A DNA stretch of 64,000 nucleotides. Origin: JACDBZ01 sp038233215. Lineage in GTDB: Bacteria > Chloroflexota > Limnocylindria > QHBO01. Under the pieces are notes generated by a model. The model was not told the DNA's origin. It saw nothing but the letters and a program-made list of their open reading frames with translations, and did no database searches. A program made the translations under genes and the position numbers. Shown in pieces: positions 60,499-64,000 of this stretch; the first letter of the stretch is position 1; the number at the start of each line of letters is the position of its first letter. The DNA lies in assembly GCA_038233215.1 (NCBI GenBank), contig JBBSML010000014.1, positions 1 through 64,000 of the forward strand, in the 5' to 3' direction.

Positions 60499-61290
60499 GT
60501 GGAGCCCGACGACCACCTAGGCACGCAGCGCCTCCGCGACGTGCTGGAGCCCGAACGCGTCTACGCGCTGGTGCATACTTCGCGGGTACGCCCCGGCGAT
60601 GCGCCCGAACCTGATGAATCCGAGATGCAGGGGACCGAGACCGTGACTGACGAAGAAGGGCCGATCCGCGTGCTGCTCGTCGACGACCATGCCGTCGTCC
60701 GACGCGGTCTGCGTGGCTTTCTGGAACTTCTCAAGGACTTCGACGTGGTCGGGGAGGCCGAGAACGGCAGAGAGGGCGTCGCGGCCGCCGACCGCCTCGC
60801 TCCTGACGTGATCCTGATGGACCTGCTGATGCCGGAGATGGGCGGCCTGGAAGCTATCGCCGCCATCAAGCAGGGTCATCCGGAGATCGAGATCGTGGCT
60901 GTCACCTCGTTCATCGAGGAGGAGAAGGTCACCTCTGCGCTGGAGGCCGGGGCCTCCGGCTACCTGCTCAAGGACGCCGAAGCGGAGGAAGTCGCCCAGG
61001 CAATTCGCGCCGCCTACAACGGCGAGGTTCACCTGGATCCGGCCGTCTCCCGCTTGTTGGCTCAGCGCCTCCGAGCCCGCAAGAATGCCGAGCCGATCGA
61101 GCCGCTCACCGCGCGCGAGAAGGAAGTTCTCTCGCAGCTGGCCAAGGGGGCGTCGAACAAGGAGATCGCCTACGAGCTCGGCATCACCGAACGCACGGCG
61201 CGCACCCACGTCTCGAACATTCTCGGCAAGCTCGGTCTCGCCTCGCGCACCCAGGCCGCCCTGTACGCCGTGGAGCACAAGCTCGTTTGA
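60499..61290 (+). CDS. NarL/LuxR-family response regulator with N-terminal extension
   Basis: A 263-residue regulator. Residues about 55-175 form a receiver domain (VLLVDDHAVVRRGLRGFLE; phospho-Asp in VILMDLLMPEMGG; Lys in YLLKDAEAEE). About 195-260 form a LuxR-type HTH (LTAREKEVLSQLAKGASNKEIA, shown in part here as LTAREKEVLSQLAKG). The first 54 residues have no counterpart in the family. They depend on the GTG at 60499, supported by a TATGCT hexamer; internal starts at ATG or GTG near residue 43 and 49 would give a normal length. No histidine kinase is adjacent, so the partner is unknown. Confidence 0.92.
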   Translation: MEPDDHLGTQRLRDVLEPERVYALVHTSRVRPGDAPEPDESEMQGTETVTDEEGPIRVLLVDDHAVVRRGLRGFLELLKDFDVVGEAENGREGVAAADRLAPDVILMDLLMPEMGGLEAIAAIKQGHPEIEIVAVTSFIEEEKVTSALEAGASGYLLKDAEAEEVAQAIRAAYNGEVHLDPAVSRLLAQRLRARKNAEPIEPLTAREKEVLSQLAKGASNKEIAYELGITERTARTHVSNILGKLGLASRTQAALYAVEHKLV

Positions 61291-61436
61291 TGGCCTCGAC
61301 CTCGCAGCGGTTGCGAGCGGCGAGATCGTCCCAGGCCAATGACTGGGAGACGAAACCCAGGCGGCGAGCACGGCGATCATTTGCGCCGGCGAGGAGGGGA
61401 AGGTAAATCGGCTCATCGGTTCAATGTCCATGAGAA

Positions 61437-61467
61437 AAGGGCGGACCGGGGATTCCGGTCCGCCCTT
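61437..61467 (-). terminator. strong intrinsic terminator
   Basis: AAGGGCGGACCGG (61437-61449), loop GGATT, then a perfect 13-base complement (61455-61467). On the minus strand the stem is followed by TTTT, the classic terminator form, placed 18 bases after the stop of the membrane-protein gene at 61485. It may also stop the convergent regulator gene, whose stop is about 145 bases away. Confidence 0.85.
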
Positions 61468-61484
61468 CGGTCGACGATGAAAGC

Positions 61485-61916
61485 CTACGCTGAGGTCGGG
61501 CGGAAGCGCTCCGGCACGATCGGGCCGGCCGACTCGAGCGCGGTGCGGACCAGGCCGAACGGGCTGCCGTAGACGCGGATGATGTCAATCACGAGCAGCG
61601 TGACCAGGGCGACCTCGATGCCCTTGGCGATGAAGCCGAGGGTGAAGTACGGGCCCATCACCAGGTATCCGGCGATCGTCATGGCGGTGTAGCCGATGAG
61701 CGCAAGCCGTGGGAACCAGCTGAAGCGCTGCACCATCGCGATCGGTGCGACTGCGCCGATGACGACGAGGCCCGCGAGGCCAAGGTAGCCAAGCGCATTC
61801 AGCGTGAAGAGCAGGCCACCCAGCGTCGAGTGGATGTAGGCCGTCGCGAGGGCGAGCCCGACGATGGTTGCGGTGAGCACGACGCCGGTTGCACGGTTAC
61901 GAAGGAACGTGGACAT
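61485..61916 (-). CDS. four-helix membrane protein
   Basis: A 143-residue protein with four membrane helices: VVLTATIVGLALATAYIHS, LGYLGLAGLVVIGAVAPIAM, LIGYTAMTIAGYLVMGPYF and GIEVALVTLLVIDIIRVYG. ATG at 61916 has a strong AGGAGGG site 8 bases upstream and belongs to a leadered mRNA. A perfect terminator follows. No family recognised. The frame upstream to 62450 is antisense to the GAF gene. Confidence 0.8.
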   Translation of the reverse strand: MSTFLRNRATGVVLTATIVGLALATAYIHSTLGGLLFTLNALGYLGLAGLVVIGAVAPIAMVQRFSWFPRLALIGYTAMTIAGYLVMGPYFTLGFIAKGIEVALVTLLVIDIIRVYGSPFGLVRTALESAGPIVPERFRPTSA

Positions 61917-62129
61917 TGCAGAGACCCTCCTGGTTGTTCGTGTGACGCCGTCACCGGCATCGGTGTGAATCTGATGTCCTGAGTCTCGGCGTCGGCCTTC
62001 CGCACGGAATCGGTCAGAGGGGGCAGGTTGCTCATGGACATTCGTGCCCTGGCCGGTCGGCGAATTGACGTACGGGGCCGGGTCCATGGGCAAGGTTCCG
62101 CGCTCGATGGCGTATCCTCTGCGCTGCTC

Positions 62130-64000
62130 ATGACCCGTGCAGCATCCCGACCCGAGTCGAAGAACGCGGCGCGCGCGACCGGCCAGGAGCAGGACAGCCA
62201 TGCCCTGCTGTCGCGCGCCGTCGAGGAGGCGGCGCGCCTGCTGAAGGCGGACGGGGCGATGGTCTACCTGGTCGACCCCGATGAGGGACGGCTCCGTTTC
62301 GCGGTCGACGCCGGCATCAGCAGCCCGGAGGCGCGCCAGCTGATCCGCGATCTCTCGCTGCCGGTCGGTGTCGGCCTGTTCGGTCACGCGATCTCGAGCG
62401 GCGAGGTGGTCGTCTCGGGCGACTACCGCCGGGACAAGCGATTCCGGCATTCGCCGGTCGCCGATCGGATCGTGATCAAGGCCAACATGCGCTCGATGGC
62501 CGCGGCTCCGCTCATCGCGGATGGGGAGGTGCTCGGCGCGCTCGGCGCCTATTCATCGCGCGTCGACGGCTTTGAGGAGGCGGAGATCGCGCTCCTCCGC
62601 GCCCTCTCCGATCATGCAGACACCGCCATCGCCAACCAGCGTCTGATCGAGGATTTGGCGCGCTCACGGGAAGAGCTCGGGCGACGCGTGGAGGCGCAAC
62701 GGACGCTCGAGAAGGATCTCCGCGAACAGGCGGATGAGCTGGCCCATCGGGTCGAGGCACAGGGCACGCTGGCCGAGATGGCCACGCAGCTCACGTCACT
62801 GCGCGATCCATCGGCCGTGCTGGAACAGACGCTCCGAGCCGCCGTGCGTCTGCTCAAGGGAAACGGCGGCCAGATCGGCATGGTCGCCGAAGATGCGGAG
62901 GGGGTGCTGCGCTGGGGCGACGGCCACTCGCTGGTCCATGACGCGCTGGAGCCCTTTACGAAGGAGGACCATACCCGCGCCGACGATGGCGTTTCCGGCC
63001 GCGCCATCCACACCGGACGTGCCTCATGGACAGACGACTACCTTGCCGATGAATCGTTCGTGCACGAGGGGGAGTCCGATCGGGTCGCCCGCGAGCTGGG
63101 CATTCGGGCCGTGATCGCCGCGCCGCTCATCGGCGACGGAGGTCCCATGGGCGCCATCGGCGTCTTTGCCGAATCACCACGCGCCTTCGACGCGGACGCG
63201 GGCGAGCTCCTTGGGCTGCTGGCCGACCAGGCGGCGATCGTCCTGACCAATGCTCGCCTGAACGCCGAGGCGGAGGTCACCGCCCAGAAGTTGGCGCACC
63301 GGGTCGAGGCGCAGCGCACGCTGGGAGAGATCGCGGCTTCGATCACCTCGATTCGTGATCCTGCTGCCGTCCTCAGCCGGACGATCGCTGAGGCAAAGCG
63401 GCTGCTCGGCGCCGAGCATGTGGTGATCCACCAGATCCGGGCCGGCACGCGGGAGCTGGCCGACTATCGTGAGGTGTTCGGGGACGGACCGGGAGCTGCC
63501 CCGATCGACGACACCACTGTGAGGATCGGCCAGGGCGTCGCGGGGCGCGCGGTGGCCGAGGGCACCGTGGCATGGACGGGCAGCTATCTCGACGACGACT
63601 CGTTCGTTCACACCCAGCGTGCCGACGAATGGATCGCGCGCTGCGGCTATCACTCGCAGATGAGCGCTCCACTGGTGGGCGAGGCGGCGCCGCTCGGTGC
63701 CATCAGCGCCTATTCGGCGCGGCGAGACGCCTTCGACGGTGACGGCGCTGAGCTGCTCGGTGCGCTGGCCGGCCAGGCCGCCATCGTGCTGGGAAACGCG
63801 AGGCTGTACGAGGAGCTCGAGCGGCGCGTGGAGGCGCAGCGTTCGCTCGGCGAGATCGCCGCGCGAATCACCGCGATCCGCGACCCCGGCGACATTCTCC
63901 AGCGCACGCTCGATGAGGCGGTGCGCCTGCTCGATGCCGACGGCGGGCGCATCGACCTGCTGGCGGAGGGCGGAGGGCTGCATTGGGCGTTCGGCCACTC
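62130..64000 (+). CDS. multi-GAF sensor protein, start only
   Basis: An open frame from the ATG at 62130 that runs off the right edge after 623 residues. It contains at least three GAF domains and the start of a fourth (about 20-165, 225-375, 405-555 and from about 585). Each repeat is introduced by a near-identical linker (HRVEAQGTLAEMATQL, HRVEAQRTLGEIAASI, RRVEAQRSLGEIAARI), with period of about 175-185 residues. The linkers are coiled-coil-like. An in-frame ATG at 62034 with an AGAGGGGG site 10 bases upstream is an alternative start. The output domain (often a histidine kinase) lies beyond the window; it could partner the LuxR-type regulator at 60499. Confidence 0.88.
   Translation, partial: MTRAASRPESKNAARATGQEQDSHALLSRAVEEAARLLKADGAMVYLVDPDEGRLRFAVDAGISSPEARQLIRDLSLPVGVGLFGHAISSGEVVVSGDYRRDKRFRHSPVADRIVIKANMRSMAAAPLIADGEVLGALGAYSSRVDGFEEAEIALLRALSDHADTAIANQRLIEDLARSREELGRRVEAQRTLEKDLREQADELAHRVEAQGTLAEMATQLTSLRDPSAVLEQTLRAAVRLLKGNGGQIGMVAEDAEGVLRWGDGHSLVHDALEPFTKEDHTRADDGVSGRAIHTGRASWTDDYLADESFVHEGESDRVARELGIRAVIAAPLIGDGGPMGAIGVFAESPRAFDADAGELLGLLADQAAIVLTNARLNAEAEVTAQKLAHRVEAQRTLGEIAASITSIRDPAAVLSRTIAEAKRLLGAEHVVIHQIRAGTRELADYREVFGDGPGAAPIDDTTVRIGQGVAGRAVAEGTVAWTGSYLDDDSFVHTQRADEWIARCGYHSQMSAPLVGEAAPLGAISAYSARRDAFDGDGAELLGALAGQAAIVLGNARLYEELERRVEAQRSLGEIAARITAIRDPGDILQRTLDEAVRLLDADGGRIDLLAEGGGLHWAFGH

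Overview
The window is a GC-rich (about two-thirds G+C by eye), densely packed bacterial chromosome segment. Genes often overlap by 4 bases (ATGA or GTGA), GTG and TTG starts are common, and there is no rRNA, tRNA, insertion sequence, phage gene or CRISPR array. The gene set is chromosomal and housekeeping. Chloroflexota is my best guess (an uncultivated Limnocylindria/Ellin6529-like soil or water lineage). It rests on the SufB-SufD-Rieske-Rrf2-SufC-SufS-SufU order, MFS transporters fused to cyclic-nucleotide domains, a DUF885-like orphan and a DTEGH-type repeat protein. Actinobacteria-like features (CysO/Mec/CysM) are also present. This placement is inference.

Layout. 1-3427: end of a perfect 48-bp tandem-repeat gene, then an overlapping GAF / subtilase / MFS-cNBD trio. 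3448-8277: secreted protein, RsgA, double-GNAT protein, a degenerate DUF885-like protein and an FAD reductase. 8293-17247: an 11-gene sulfur operon (SufB, SufD, Rieske, Rrf2, SufC, SufS, SufU, rhodanese-E1, CysO-like, CysM, Mec/JAMM) behind a sigma70-type promoter and an IscR-like palindrome. 17365-24822: two peptidases, a MerR-like regulator, a second MFS-cNBD protein, an acyltransferase and a sugar-type MFS. 25015-31602: Lgt, a cystathionine beta-synthase-like enzyme, MmsA, a MarR regulator with divergent promoter and operator, a small membrane protein and cystathionine gamma-lyase/synthase. 31608-34683 (minus): malate dehydrogenase, citrate synthase, MBL hydrolase. 34728-41361: Nudix, ArsC, Upp, MFS, bactofilin, asparaginase, DUF554, GDSL lipoprotein. 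41237-52254: a large class III cyclase/ATPase/TPR protein, GltX, SseB-like protein, a palindromic intergenic element, ADH, peroxiredoxin-like protein, MutY, HAD and aspartokinase. 52255-64000: EamA, ABC-F, homoserine kinase, a two-component pair, MgtE, a LuxR-type regulator, a membrane protein and the start of a multi-GAF sensor that runs off the window.

The genes cooperate mainly in sulfur chemistry. SufS, SufU and the rhodanese-E1 protein can feed sulfur both to Fe-S assembly (SufBCD) and to a thiocarboxylated CysO used by CysM, with Mec releasing cysteine. Reverse transsulfuration (CBS-like plus CGL) lies about 9 kb downstream. Aspartokinase and homoserine kinase belong to the aspartate family, and Mdh plus citrate synthase to the TCA cycle. 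The class III cyclase and the two cNBD transporters suggest cyclic-nucleotide control of transport.

A window-wide signal is a TANNNT hexamer 6-9 bases before the start codon of genes that begin transcription units. This suggests leaderless mRNAs; internal operon genes use Shine-Dalgarno sites or stop/start overlaps. No stretch longer than 300 bases lacks a gene. The largest gaps are 35746-36039 (DnaA-box-like pair and a long inverted repeat), 47627-47902 (palindromic element), 58810-59067 (possible glycosylase remnant), 55212-55434 and 56350-56555 (nothing recognisable).
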